Below, one piece after another: positions 1-7,113 of a stretch of 42,947 nt of DNA. A program made the translations under genes and the position numbers. Source of the stretch: Arenibacter sp. P308M17. Its GTDB lineage: Bacteria; Bacteroidota; Bacteroidia; Flavobacteriales; Flavobacteriaceae. The DNA is taken from positions 1 to 42,947 of the forward strand of contig NZ_QVON01000013.1 in assembly GCF_003426735.1 (NCBI RefSeq), written 5' to 3'. The notes beneath the pieces are model-generated. The model ran no database searches and had not been told where the DNA came from. It saw only the letters and a program-made list of their open reading frames with translations. Position 1 is the stretch's first letter, and each line of letters begins with the position of its first letter.

Positions 1-93
1 TTTTTTATACATTACATTGTTTTTTAAGATTGCATAAATTTAAGTAAAACGTATTTTGAACACGACAAAGCTTCCGACCGGTAGGGAGGATTC

Positions 94-224
94 GTTCAAC
101 ACCGTGTATAAGCCATTGCTTGGTCTGTGATACTTCGGAAAATCCTCGCGGATTTTCCTGTTAGTTTGTACTTGGTTTGGTTCGTGCTAAATCACGCAAC
201 GGCTCATACACAAACACGTTGGGC
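94..224. repeat. attC-like imperfect inverted repeat
   Basis: The block begins with GTTCAAC (94-100), which fits the RYYYAAC box, and ends with GTTGGGC (218-224), which fits GTTRRRY; these are the outer boxes of integron attC sites. The arms 94-119 and 196-224 pair imperfectly, with shared words CAAC, GTGTAT, AGCC and TTGC. An inner hairpin (GAAAATCC/GGATTTTC) lies around 138-156. The size, about 130 bp, is like that of long attC sites such as VCR. From memory, similar blocks recur between small genes in Flavobacteriia. No integron integrase is visible, so a cassette array lacking integrase or a flavobacterial interspersed repeat are both possible. Confidence 0.5.
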
Positions 225-263
225 ACTATTTGAGAAAATCATTCCGCTGAATTGAAATTAAGT

Positions 264-747
264 ATGAAATTGACAAAAGACCAATTTTTAGAAGCTGGAT
301 TTATTTTCGAAAAAGCAAACGGAAATTCTCACTCGGACTTTGAAAAGAAAATAATAGCTGAATCGGAATTGACCAAAATTAAGCCGACTGAATTGGAGCA
401 AATTATCGTTGACGGACTGAATTCTGAAATTTATAAAAGCGAAAGCGAACGAGTTAGCGGATAAAAAGGGTAAGCCTACAATTAAAAAAGCTGAAATTCT
501 ACCCGTAATCCATACTTCTGAAAAAAATGAAAATGGAGAAATAGAAACAGTAGAAATGGATATAGACCACTTTTGTGAATCAAAATTTATTTTTCATTCG
601 CAAAGCGGTAAAATAGTTAAAACTGTAAACCATTACTATTTGGAAACGGAAATGCTTGACGAAAAAATATCAAATGACAACTACGAAAAGAATCAAAAAT
701 CAATTTTGAATACTTTATGTAAGTTAATTGAAAAAGAAACGGAATAA
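264..747 (+). pseudogene. Cassette-type small gene of unknown function, apparently frameshifted
   Basis: Two open frames seem to form one gene. The first starts at ATG 264 (an upstream in-frame TTG at 252 is less likely) and stops at 462-464. The second is open from 421, reads through 556 and stops at 747. Before any ATG, the second frame already reads as a plausible hydrophilic protein (KANELADKKGKPTIKKAEI), which suggests coding sequence shifted by one base between about 421 and 462. The combined product would be about 160 residues, rich in Glu and Lys, with no signal peptide or known domain that I recognise. It directly follows the attC-like block, as a cassette gene would. Alternatives are two short overlapping genes or a sequencing error. 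Confidence 0.45.
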
Positions 748-906
748 AAACTGCTTACAATAACTAAGTCTTCGTGTGGTCGGTACGGCCAAACATGAAG
801 ACCGTGTTGACTGAACCGGGTCCGGGTTCCCTTACTATGGGGATTGCTATGGTTTAATGGAGTTTTTCAGATCGATCTCGAAATCCTGTCGGGTTCCCTA
901 AAGTTA

Positions 907-1011
907 TCAAAAATCATTTTCCCATGTCCGCTCGGGTTCCTTTTTGATCTTCTTGTATCGTTTTTCCTGTCCAGACCGATCTTTTTTGCCCGTTACCTTG
1001 ATTTTGGCCAT
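907..1011 (-). CDS. Possible small basic peptide downstream of the transposase
   Basis: A 34-codon frame starts at ATG (1009-1011), 10 bp after the transposase stop, and ends at TGA (907-909). The product is highly basic, with runs such as GKKDRSG and RYKKIKKEPER, and has no recognisable domain. Its tight spacing behind the transposase and lysine-rich content are consistent with a nucleic-acid-binding peptide, but a frame this short could be chance. Low confidence; conservation in related IS91 elements would decide. Confidence 0.25.
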   Translation of the reverse strand: MAKIKVTGKKDRSGQEKRYKKIKKEPERTWENDF

Positions 1012-1021
1012 GGGGGTCCCC

Positions 1022-2167
1022 TTACGCTTTTTGGAGCGTTGTACTTGGGGTACTTTTTTTCAAACGGTCCGACCATGCTTTGGGCGGGCCACGGCTGTCG
1101 AATACCGCTACGGTCGCCATAATCCCGATCTGGCAGTAAGGACATCGGCGATGTTTTAAGGGAGGCCGTCCATTGGGCCCAGGACTGCCCAGGACCTGTT
1201 GCAGTAAAGGAACCAGTACCTTCTTCCTGGAATTGCTCAGGATCCCATAATGGCGTATACGCACGAACCCTTTCGGAAGCACATGCATTGCAAACCGCCT
1301 GATGAACTCTTTGTCGGATAACAGCATTAGGGACTTATTTCCTCCATGGCGGTAATCCTTTACGGAAAAAGTAATGCCCTGACCATCCAAATTCTTTATC
1401 CGATGGTTACTGATGGCGATTTTATGGGTATAGCGCCCAAGATATTCCACTACTTGGGAAGGGCCTATAAATGGACGTTTACAATAGATCACCCACTCAT
1501 TTTTAAAAAGGCTTTCACAAAATCCGCAGGGCAGTTCCTTTTTCAGACTTTTTCGCAGCCCTGCCACGAACCGGGCTCTAAACACATTGCTCATTGCCTT
1601 TACGGGGAACAGGTATTTTCCTTTGTTCCCAGCGGGTTTCCATTTGCCCGATCTTGAGATCCCACCTCCCGGCACAATGCAGTGCAGGTGCGGGTGAAGG
1701 GACAGATTTTGGCCCCAGGTATGCAGGATGGCGACCATTCCCGGGTCGGCCCCCAAAAACTTGGGGTTGGATGAAAACCCCTTGATCACCTGCCATGCCG
1801 TTTTGAACAATAAACGATACACCTGCTCCGGTCGGTAAAGGCACAGACGGTTAAGTTCTGCCGGGAGGGTAAAGACCACATGGAAGTAAGGGACGTTCAG
1901 CAGTTTGGCCTCCCTTGCCCTGATCCATTGTTCCCTTTTATGTCCCTGGCACTTGGGACAATGGCGGTTCCTGCAACTGTTGTAGCTAAGGTGCAGCCTA
2001 TGGCAATCCGGGTTGTCACAACGGTCGATATGGCCTCCCAGTGCTGCGGTACGGCATTTGCGCAGGGAGTGCAGGGTCCTCAACTGCCAGCTATTGGCAC
2101 AAAGGCCGGACAGGTGTTCCCTGTTGCGTTCCAATACCTGTGCCACCTCATAGGTAGCCTGGCACAT
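1022..2167 (-). CDS. IS91 family transposase (HUH/Y2)
   Basis: This 381-residue protein carries out rolling-circle, single-strand transposition. The N-terminal zinc-binding region has the expected Cys/His pattern (CDNPDCHRLH and CRNRHCPKCQ, residues about 50-75). The HUH metal-binding motif appears as HPHLHC (about residues 158-163), and the double tyrosine motif as YLGRY with five residues spanning both tyrosines (about 243-247), typical of the Y2 transposases of IS91. Length is normal for the family and no internal stop is seen, so it may be active. It starts 2 bp after the recombinase stop, so the two genes are probably co-translated. G+C content is higher than in neighbouring genes. Confidence 0.93.
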   Translation of the reverse strand: MCQATYEVAQVLERNREHLSGLCANSWQLRTLHSLRKCRTAALGGHIDRCDNPDCHRLHLSYNSCRNRHCPKCQGHKREQWIRAREAKLLNVPYFHVVFTLPAELNRLCLYRPEQVYRLLFKTAWQVIKGFSSNPKFLGADPGMVAILHTWGQNLSLHPHLHCIVPGGGISRSGKWKPAGNKGKYLFPVKAMSNVFRARFVAGLRKSLKKELPCGFCESLFKNEWVIYCKRPFIGPSQVVEYLGRYTHKIAISNHRIKNLDGQGITFSVKDYRHGGNKSLMLLSDKEFIRRFAMHVLPKGFVRIRHYGILSNSRKKVLVPLLQQVLGSPGPNGRPPLKHRRCPYCQIGIMATVAVFDSRGPPKAWSDRLKKSTPSTTLQKA

Positions 2168-2169
2168 GG

Positions 2170-3070
2170 TTATAGATTATAAAGCCGCTCCAACGGGCTG
2201 AACGGCCTTTGCCTGCCCGATCGTGCCACATGTAGGTAGGTGAGCGTAGTCTGTATATCCGCGTGTCCCAACAGGTCCTTTACGCTCATGATGTCCAGTC
2301 CCATTTCCAACAGATGGGTGGCATAGCTGTGGCGCAGGCTATGGGTGGTGACCTCTTTTTGGATACCGCTGTGTTTCCGGGCCTCCCGAACGATCCACCC
2401 CACCCCCGTCGTGGAAAGTGCAACTGGATGGCCCTTGCTGTCATTGCCGTTAAAGCACCAAGTGACAGGGCTTTCCGCCGAGATGTATTTCTTCAGGCCC
2501 CGGACCTGCATCGCGCACAATGGGACATAGCGGTCCTTCCTCCCCTTCCCCTGGCGGATGTGCAGCATCATCCTCTCTAGATCCAGATCCTTCAGCTGTA
2601 GGTTGCAGAGTTCAAAGTTCCGAAGACCACAGCCATATAGCATGGCCAGGACCAAACGGTGCTTCAACAGTTTAGGGGCCCTGAGCAACTGCTTTACCTC
2701 GTTATGGCTCAATACTACCGGTAGCTTCTTGGGCCGTTCGATCGAAGGCAGCACCACACACATCTCCTTCATTCCCGAGATACGGTATGCATATCTCAGA
2801 CCATAGACGGTATGCTTGAAGAAACTGTCCGATGGGGTCTTATGCTGCGATTTTAAGATATGAAGGTAATCAAGGATCTGTTCCTGGTCAAGGTCCAACG
2901 GACTGCATTTGAAGTGAATCGCAATGTGCGCCAGACATCTAGCGTAGTTGGTAAGGGTACTCTGGCTTTTGCCGGCCAGTTCTACGGAACGTTTTAATTT
3001 ATGGTAGAGTTCGTTGAACCCAGATACAGAATTACAGGCCCTCTCAATGAGGGTACTACTTTTTTTTCAT
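2170..3070 (-). CDS. Tyrosine recombinase of the IS91-type element, start frame broken by an A8 run
   Basis: The protein is a site-specific tyrosine recombinase (phage-integrase family) with all catalytic positions: Arg in GLRNFEL, His-x-x-Arg-His as HSLRH, GHADIQTT and the nucleophile Tyr in TYLH near the C terminus. An N-terminal SAM-like core-binding part is also present. The continuous frame has no ATG: it is open back to about 3066, and the only usable ATG (3068-3070) is followed by eight A residues and then TAG in its own frame. With seven A residues the ATG would read MKKSSTLIERA into the recombinase frame. The gene therefore needs slippage on the A tract, an alternative start such as TTG 2898, or is mutated. 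It is co-transcribed with the transposase. Confidence 0.8.
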
Positions 3071-3097
3071 AACTTTAAATTTTATGATTAAACCTAT

Positions 3098-3147
3098 CCT
3101 AAAGGTAGTGAACAGTAAGGTAAAACTTGCTTGAAGCTACCTTTAGG
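3098..3147. repeat. 11-bp perfect inverted repeat at the right edge of the IS91-type element
   Basis: CCTAAAGGTAG (3098-3108) and CTACCTTTAGG (3137-3147) are perfect inverted repeats around a 28-nt loop. They lie upstream of the recombinase start and just before a second copy of the attC-like box. The hairpin may be the terIS end of the element or a promoter-proximal operator. Neither can be shown from one copy. Confidence 0.5.
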
Positions 3148-3151
3148 TTTA

Positions 3152-3174
3152 GTTCAACACGGTGTATAAAAGCC
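3152..3174. repeat. Second, truncated copy of the attC-like left arm
   Basis: GTTCAACACGGTGTATAAAA (3152-3171) followed by GCC nearly matches the left arm of the block at 94-114 (GTTCAACACCGTGTATAA, then GCC), in the same orientation. No matching right arm with a GTTRRRY box follows within 200 bp, so it appears truncated. The two copies bracket the cassette-type gene and the IS91-type element as direct repeats. Confidence 0.5.
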
Positions 3175-3260
3175 TAAGATAAGCTTAACACCCACTTATT
3201 AGAAATAAGATCCAAAGAATACTCCCAAATCTTACCCAAAAACTTTGCGCATGGATCCTG

Positions 3261-3307
3261 ATTCGATTTTATAGCATTCGGGAAGATAAGCGTTAATAAA
3301 ATCGAAT
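3261..3307. repeat. 12-bp perfect inverted repeat downstream of the mobilization gene
   Basis: ATTCGATTTTAT (3261-3272) and ATAAAATCGAAT (3296-3307) are perfect inverted repeats with a 23-nt loop, 39 bp past the stop of the BfmA/BtgA-like gene. There is no T tract, so a standard terminator is unlikely. The hexamer ATCCTG (3255-3260) touches the left arm; it resembles the core of IncP-type nick sites but is short enough to be chance. Candidate oriT or recombination-site remnant. Confidence 0.45.
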
Positions 3308-3345
3308 TAGGGCGCACTAACCTACCCAGATTCAGATGATATCAC

Positions 3346-3900
3346 TTAGCCCTTTTGTATCCGCTGTTTCAATCGTTCGAAATCCTTTGGATCCATATCC
3401 AGTTCCAACCTGGATTTTCCAAAAACGCTATTGATAAGGTGGATGCTATCCAACAGCCCTTTTATATCTTTCCTATTCTGTTTTAACTCGATCTTCAAGT
3501 TGGTATTTTCACATTCCATGGCTATGGCCGCCTCGACCTTTTTAATGAATGCTTCCTGCTGAGGATCCCTTTTTTGTTTCACATAGGGTTTGATCGTCCT
3601 AGCATTTTCCTTTTTTGGGGAACGTTCGAACAGGAGTTCCAACATGGCAGTTGTAGGCTTGGTCCGGTGCTTTTCGATATCCCGTATAATGGCGACAACG
3701 ACATCCGTCCGTTTTCTGTTCCTTAGGATTTCCCTTCCTATGCCCTTTTTAAATTTTTCGGCAAGTAGAAAACCGTGCCATTCAAAGAAATCGATTATCT
3801 GTTCAATGGACTCCGAATGGGAGCCTGAAACTTTCTTGGAAAAACTCTTGAACCTTTGCGCCGTAGCCCTTCTAAACCGTATGGTGAAAAAATTGTCCAT
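3346..3900 (-). CDS. BfmA/BtgA family mobilization protein
   Basis: The 184-residue product resembles BfmA/BtgA accessory mobilization proteins of Bacteroidota mobilizable elements, which help the relaxase at oriT. The start at ATG 3898-3900 was chosen because the family begins with a short M-x-x-F-x-TIRF motif, seen here as MDNFFTIRF, followed by FKSFSKKVSGSHSESIEQII and the FFEWHGF motif. The frame remains open 31 codons further upstream, but that stretch does not resemble the family. The C-terminal half is Lys/Glu rich and probably coiled-coil. The relaxase gene that usually follows is absent; DNA downstream holds only an inverted repeat and then the IS91-type element, suggesting a truncated mobilization region. 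Confidence 0.75.
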   Translation of the reverse strand: MDNFFTIRFRRATAQRFKSFSKKVSGSHSESIEQIIDFFEWHGFLLAEKFKKGIGREILRNRKRTDVVVAIIRDIEKHRTKPTTAMLELLFERSPKKENARTIKPYVKQKRDPQQEAFIKKVEAAIAMECENTNLKIELKQNRKDIKGLLDSIHLINSVFGKSRLELDMDPKDFERLKQRIQKG

Positions 3901-4604
3901 CTCTATAATTTTAGTGTTTGTGTCATATTTTTTCAATGTTTTAAGGGGCTGAGGAAGGATTTGACCCAATGGACATTTTATCCCGTAAACCATCGACCTC
4001 CCTAAACCCCCATAAACAAAGGCCCCGAAGGGTAAACCGACATCGTAACACCGCTTTAGCGTGTTACCCTCTTGCTATTCCTTAATTTCATTTTATTCCG
4101 GAATTCCCTTTTGAACCTTGCAATCAAATTTTGAGGTTTCACCTTTTCTCTTTCACACGCTATTCTCTATGGCTTGGACCGACCAATAGCAGCTGGTTGA
4201 ACATCCTTACGGACCTATTGGAGATCTTCATCTTGTAACTGTCACTTATTTGGAACCTGGCAAACCGTTTTCAGGACATAGGATCCGTACTTTTTAAAAT
4301 TCCGGCCCCTAGTCCCAAGACCTGAAAAAATACCCCCAGAAAACCTTATTCGTTGCCTGCACCTTGAAATCGAGATTAGCATATTATTCAATTGCTCCCA
4401 ACAACATATTTTTTAAACAGCTCTAGGGCGCAAAGAGGTTTTGGTCCCGTTTGTTTATTTGGTTATTTATCCGTAGACTCTTTACCATATCGACCGTTCA
4501 TTATTGGGATTCAATTTTTTTTCTCCTCGTTTATCAATAAATTATTTTTTTCTTTTTTTTATTACTTGTTTATTATAATAGACAGTTTTGCCCATGCCGC
4601 TAGG
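3901..4604. other. Gap between mobilization gene and HTH gene, no supported gene
   Basis: No convincing coding frame is seen. A 79-codon plus-strand frame (4392-4631) reads as low-complexity Phe/Ser-rich sequence from an AT tract and is probably not a gene. A bulged hairpin lies at 4045-4067. The stretch between about 4140 and 4400 is less AT-rich than the rest and may be decayed coding DNA. Confidence 0.5.
4045..4067. repeat. Hairpin upstream of the mobilization gene, possible oriT element
   Basis: GTAACACCGC and GCGTGTTAC pair with a single bulged C around a TTTA loop. It lies about 145 bp upstream of the BfmA/BtgA-like gene, the usual side for oriT in Bacteroides-type mobilizable elements. 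Function is inference. Confidence 0.35.
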
Positions 4605-4943
4605 TCAAAAGTATCCAGACTCCCCCGATAGTATTATCGGGTCAGGGTCGCCGGTCATAAACTCAAAATGCAGCAAACTCCTTAGATAGCGCTTTCTTCC
4701 GTTAAAGGCCGTTTCCTCGATCCATCCTTTTGCCTTAAGCTCGGATATGTACCTAGAGACCTGCCTTTCCGATATATTGAGAAAAGAGGCCATGTACCTA
4801 TTGGACATATAGCACTCCCTACCGTTTTCCGTAAAACTGTGTATCTCCAAAAACAAGATCTTCGCACACCAGTTCACCTCCGTGCTCAGGTAGATCGACC
4901 TCGGTATCCAGATGCCCTGAAAATTGCTTTCCCATTTTTCCAT
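4605..4943 (-). CDS. Helix-turn-helix protein, winged-helix replication-initiator type
   Basis: This 112-residue protein contains a winged helix-turn-helix: W-C-AKILFLEIHSF, then CYMSNRYMASFLNISERQVSRYI and LKAKGWIEE (residues about 25-85). The pattern (cell-surface-independent DNA binding, N-terminal IWIPRSIYLS segment) resembles helix-turn-helix proteins of Bacteroidota mobile elements related to plasmid replication initiators. It is short compared with replication initiators, so it may act only as a regulator. It follows the excisionase-like gene by 16 bp in the same direction, which suggests one transcript. Exact function is not known. Confidence 0.7.
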   Translation of the reverse strand: MEKWESNFQGIWIPRSIYLSTEVNWCAKILFLEIHSFTENGRECYMSNRYMASFLNISERQVSRYISELKAKGWIEETAFNGRKRYLRSLLHFEFMTGDPDPIILSGESGYF

Positions 4944-4959
4944 AACAAGGGTAGTTCAT

Positions 4960-5250
4960 TTATTTCCTGTTCTTCAACAGGGACTCATTGAAATGGTGCT
5001 CCAAGGTCTCATCGGAGAGGTGGGGTTCGCCCAATAACCAGGCATCGATGGTATCCTTGTCAAAGAATTTCTGGCGGATATGGGGATTGTTGCCGGTGGG
5101 GATCAACTTTAGATGGGTGAGCTTGTAGATCTTGCTCTTGGACAGGCCGGTGTACGCAACCAGATCGTCCACGTTCATTGTTTTCTTGGTGTGGGACAGT
5201 AGGCCTTTGATATCGGATAGCAGTCCCACCACGTTTTCATTCTCTTCCAT
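4960..5250 (-). CDS. Excisionase-like helix-turn-helix DNA-binding protein
   Basis: This 96-residue protein has the MerR/excisionase-type DNA-binding fold: MNVDDLVAYTGLSKSKIYKL followed by a basic wing around PHIRQKFFDKDTIDAWL (about residues 25-75). In Bacteroidota such small proteins sit beside integrases of tRNA-inserted elements and help excision or regulate it. An N-terminal stretch VVGLLSDIKGLLS is probably a short helix used for oligomerisation. It is the first gene of the minus-strand pair and the gene closest to tRNA-Val. No integrase gene is visible in the window, so the element is either incomplete or has its integrase to the left. Confidence 0.75.
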   Translation of the reverse strand: MEENENVVGLLSDIKGLLSHTKKTMNVDDLVAYTGLSKSKIYKLTHLKLIPTGNNPHIRQKFFDKDTIDAWLLGEPHLSDETLEHHFNESLLKNRK

Positions 5251-5560
5251 GATATTTGTTTTATGGTTTTCCCCAAATTAGAAAAGCACATACCACCCAA
5301 AGACATCCAAGAAAATTTTAACGTATAAAAACGATAGTTTTTGAGAGATTGGCAACGATTCTTAAAAATCTGTTCGAATTATGCTATATGCAATAATCAT
5401 GCAATGCTGTTTGATAAAAAAACTGAATCGGATTTTGCATGTCGGAATAATTAATGTCTTTTATGTTCAGAAAGCCCATTGATTACAACAAAAATCAAGA
5501 GTTAGGAGAGAAATAATGGGGCAGAAATTTGTTGTACCTATGTTGTACCCGCCCTAAAAA
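5251..5560. other. AT-rich gap between excisionase-like gene and tRNA-Val
   Basis: No gene is supported on either strand. The only structure I see is a pair of 8-bp direct repeats at 5531-5549, next to the tRNA terminator. The excisionase-like gene's promoter should lie at the left end of this stretch; no clear TAnnTTTG box was found. Confidence 0.5.
5531..5549. repeat. Two GTTGTACC direct repeats, 11-bp period
   Basis: GTTGTACC occurs at 5531-5538 and again at 5542-5549. Same-orientation short repeats one helical turn apart, close to the 3' end of a tRNA gene, resemble arm-type integrase binding sites at an attachment site. Function is inferred from position only. Confidence 0.4.
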
Positions 5561-5586
5561 CAAAAAGCTCCCAATTTCTTGGAAGC
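5561..5586 (-). terminator. Rho-independent terminator after tRNA-Val
   Basis: On the minus strand GCTTCCAA (5586-5579) pairs with TTGGGAGC (5574-5567), with one G-U pair, around a four-base loop and is followed by a T-rich run (TTTTTG then TTTTT). It lies 17 bp past the tRNA 3' end and probably ends the folC/tRNA transcript. Confidence 0.75.
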
Positions 5587-5602
5587 CTTGTCTTTGTTAC
5601 TG

Positions 5603-5677
5603 TGGGCCCTACTGGGTTCGAACCAGTGACCCCCTGCTTGTAAGGCAGGTGCTCTGAACCAGCTGAGCTAAGAGCCC
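5603..5677 (-). tRNA. tRNA-Val (anticodon TAC)
   Basis: Read on the minus strand, the gene starts GGGCTCT and ends AGGGCCC plus discriminator A. The acceptor stem pairs fully with one G-U. The D arm contains AGCTCAGCTGGT. The anticodon arm is CCTGC, loop CTTACAA, GCAGG, giving anticodon TAC for valine. The T arm is ACTGG, loop TTCGAAC, CCAGT. CCA is not encoded. It lies between folC and a remnant mobile region, and tRNA 3' ends are usual integration targets. Confidence 0.95.
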
Positions 5678-5775
5678 TAATTTATCAGTATTTAAAAATC
5701 GCTTCCCGATTTTTCCAGAAGCGAGTGCAAATATAGAATAGTTTTTAATTTCCCCAAAGGAAAAAATAGAAAAAT

Positions 5776-6987
5776 TTATACGATTTCCGCAACCACAAAA
5801 GTACTCCCCCCCACAAACACAAAATCGGTTTTATCCGCAACGCCCAAAGCTGAATTAACCGCTTCATGCACAGAAGAATAAGCATTACCTGTAAGATCGA
5901 ATTCCAAGGCCCTGGATTTTAGGACATGCTCATCCAAACCTCTGGGAATATTAGGCCTGCAAAAATAATAATGGGCGTTTTTTGGAAAAAGGGGTAGAAT
6001 TTGTTCCAAATTCTTATCCTTTACAAATCCGATGACCAAGTGTAGCTCTGTATATTCCTGTTGCTTTATTTGATCTAAAACAATGGTCAGACCTTCCGTA
6101 TTATGGGCCGTATCACAAACAACTGTGGGATTTTTGCCGATATATTGCCATCTCCCCAGAAGTCCCGTATTGACCGAAACATTCAACAGGCCCTCTTCAA
6201 TATGGTTCTCCTCTATTTTAAAACCCTTTAATTCCTTAATGGCAGCAACAACCCCCTTAACGTTTTTGGTCTGGTAACTCCCTAACAGGGATGTTTTATA
6301 GGTCCCAGGGACCACCTCCCCCGCAAAGCTGATCTTAGCGCCTCTTTCCCTAGCAATATTGTTGAACACAGTAGCCGTCTCCTCCTGAAGTTCACTTATG
6401 ACCACTGGGACCCCAGGTTTAATGATGCCCGCCTTCTCAAAGGCTATTTTGGCAATGGTATCGCCCAACATCTCCACATGGTCATACCCAATATTCGTTA
6501 TCAACGACACTTCGGGGATTATTATATTGGTAGAATCCAAACGACCTCCCAATCCAACCTCCACAATGGCAATATCAATTTTTTCCTTTTCAAAATAGCG
6601 AAAGGCCATCCCCACCGTCATTTCGAAAAACGAAAGCTCATGTGCCTCAAAGAATAGTTTGTTCTTCTTTATAAAATCGACAACGAATTTTTTGCCTACC
6701 GGTTTTCCGTTGATCCGGATGCGTTCCCGAAAATCCTTTAAATGGGGAGAGGTGTACAATCCAACCCTATAACCTGCCTCCTGCAAAATGGAAGCCAACA
6801 TATGGCTACTGGACCCTTTCCCGTTGGTACCCGCTACATGTATACTTTTAAATTTTCGCTCGGGATGGCCCAAATATGTGGAGAACGCCTGTATATTGTC
6901 CAACTTGCCCTTAAAAGCGGAAATTCCCTTTTGTTGGTACATGGGAAGTTGCGCGAACATCCATTCCAAAGTTTCCTGATAGGTCAT
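5776..6987 (-). CDS. folC: Bifunctional folylpolyglutamate synthase/dihydrofolate synthase
   Basis: This 403-residue cytosolic Mur-ligase-family enzyme adds glutamate to dihydropteroate and to reduced folates, using ATP. Visible motifs are the P-loop GTNGKGS (residues 53-59), SPHLKDFRERI, EVGLGGRLDSTN and NIGYDHVEMLG, and the C-terminal ligase domain begins around residue 285 (TVVCDTAHN). Length is typical. It ends about 100 bp before tRNA-Val and starts about 125 bp after the TonB-like gene, so it may be the last protein gene of the minus-strand series. No anomalies are seen. Confidence 0.93.
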   Translation of the reverse strand: MTYQETLEWMFAQLPMYQQKGISAFKGKLDNIQAFSTYLGHPERKFKSIHVAGTNGKGSSSHMLASILQEAGYRVGLYTSPHLKDFRERIRINGKPVGKKFVVDFIKKNKLFFEAHELSFFEMTVGMAFRYFEKEKIDIAIVEVGLGGRLDSTNIIIPEVSLITNIGYDHVEMLGDTIAKIAFEKAGIIKPGVPVVISELQEETATVFNNIARERGAKISFAGEVVPGTYKTSLLGSYQTKNVKGVVAAIKELKGFKIEENHIEEGLLNVSVNTGLLGRWQYIGKNPTVVCDTAHNTEGLTIVLDQIKQQEYTELHLVIGFVKDKNLEQILPLFPKNAHYYFCRPNIPRGLDEHVLKSRALEFDLTGNAYSSVHEAVNSALGVADKTDFVFVGGSTFVVAEIV

Positions 6988-7113
6988 TTAGTGTCGTCTG
7001 TTGCAATTAGAAAATAGTGAAGATGGCATACCTTCCAATCATCCAATTAAAAAAGTAAAAGAAAATGTAAAATTACTTCGGGAAAATTGTTTTTTTGGCA
7101 ATTACGGGAAAAA

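Larger units (their letters stand above)
775..3150 (-). mobile_element. IS91-type element with tyrosine recombinase and HUH/Y2 transposase
   Basis: Two adjacent minus-strand genes, a tyrosine recombinase (2170-3070) and an IS91-type transposase (1022-2167), form a rolling-circle insertion element of the subgroup that carries an accessory recombinase. The coding part is visibly richer in G+C than its AT-rich flanks. The limits given are approximate: on the left, imperfect hairpins lie at about 770-805 and near the AACC/GGTT-rich stretch at about 815-830; on the right is an 11-bp inverted repeat (3098-3147). I could not fix the oriIS and terIS ends, and IS91 elements make no target duplication that would mark them. 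Confidence 0.7.

Noticed and set aside
844..1159. Plus-strand open frames overlapping the transposase 3' end
   Set aside because: They are antisense to the transposase and its downstream region, with no domain and unlikely composition; shadows of the real gene.
3901..3993. N-terminal extension of the BfmA/BtgA-like protein
   Set aside because: The family starts at MDNFFTIRF; the extra 31 codons lack resemblance and the AT-rich gap lies upstream.
4392..4631. 79-codon plus-strand frame rich in Phe and Ser
   Set aside because: Low-complexity translation of an AT-rich tract, overlaps the end of the helix-turn-helix gene, no known family.
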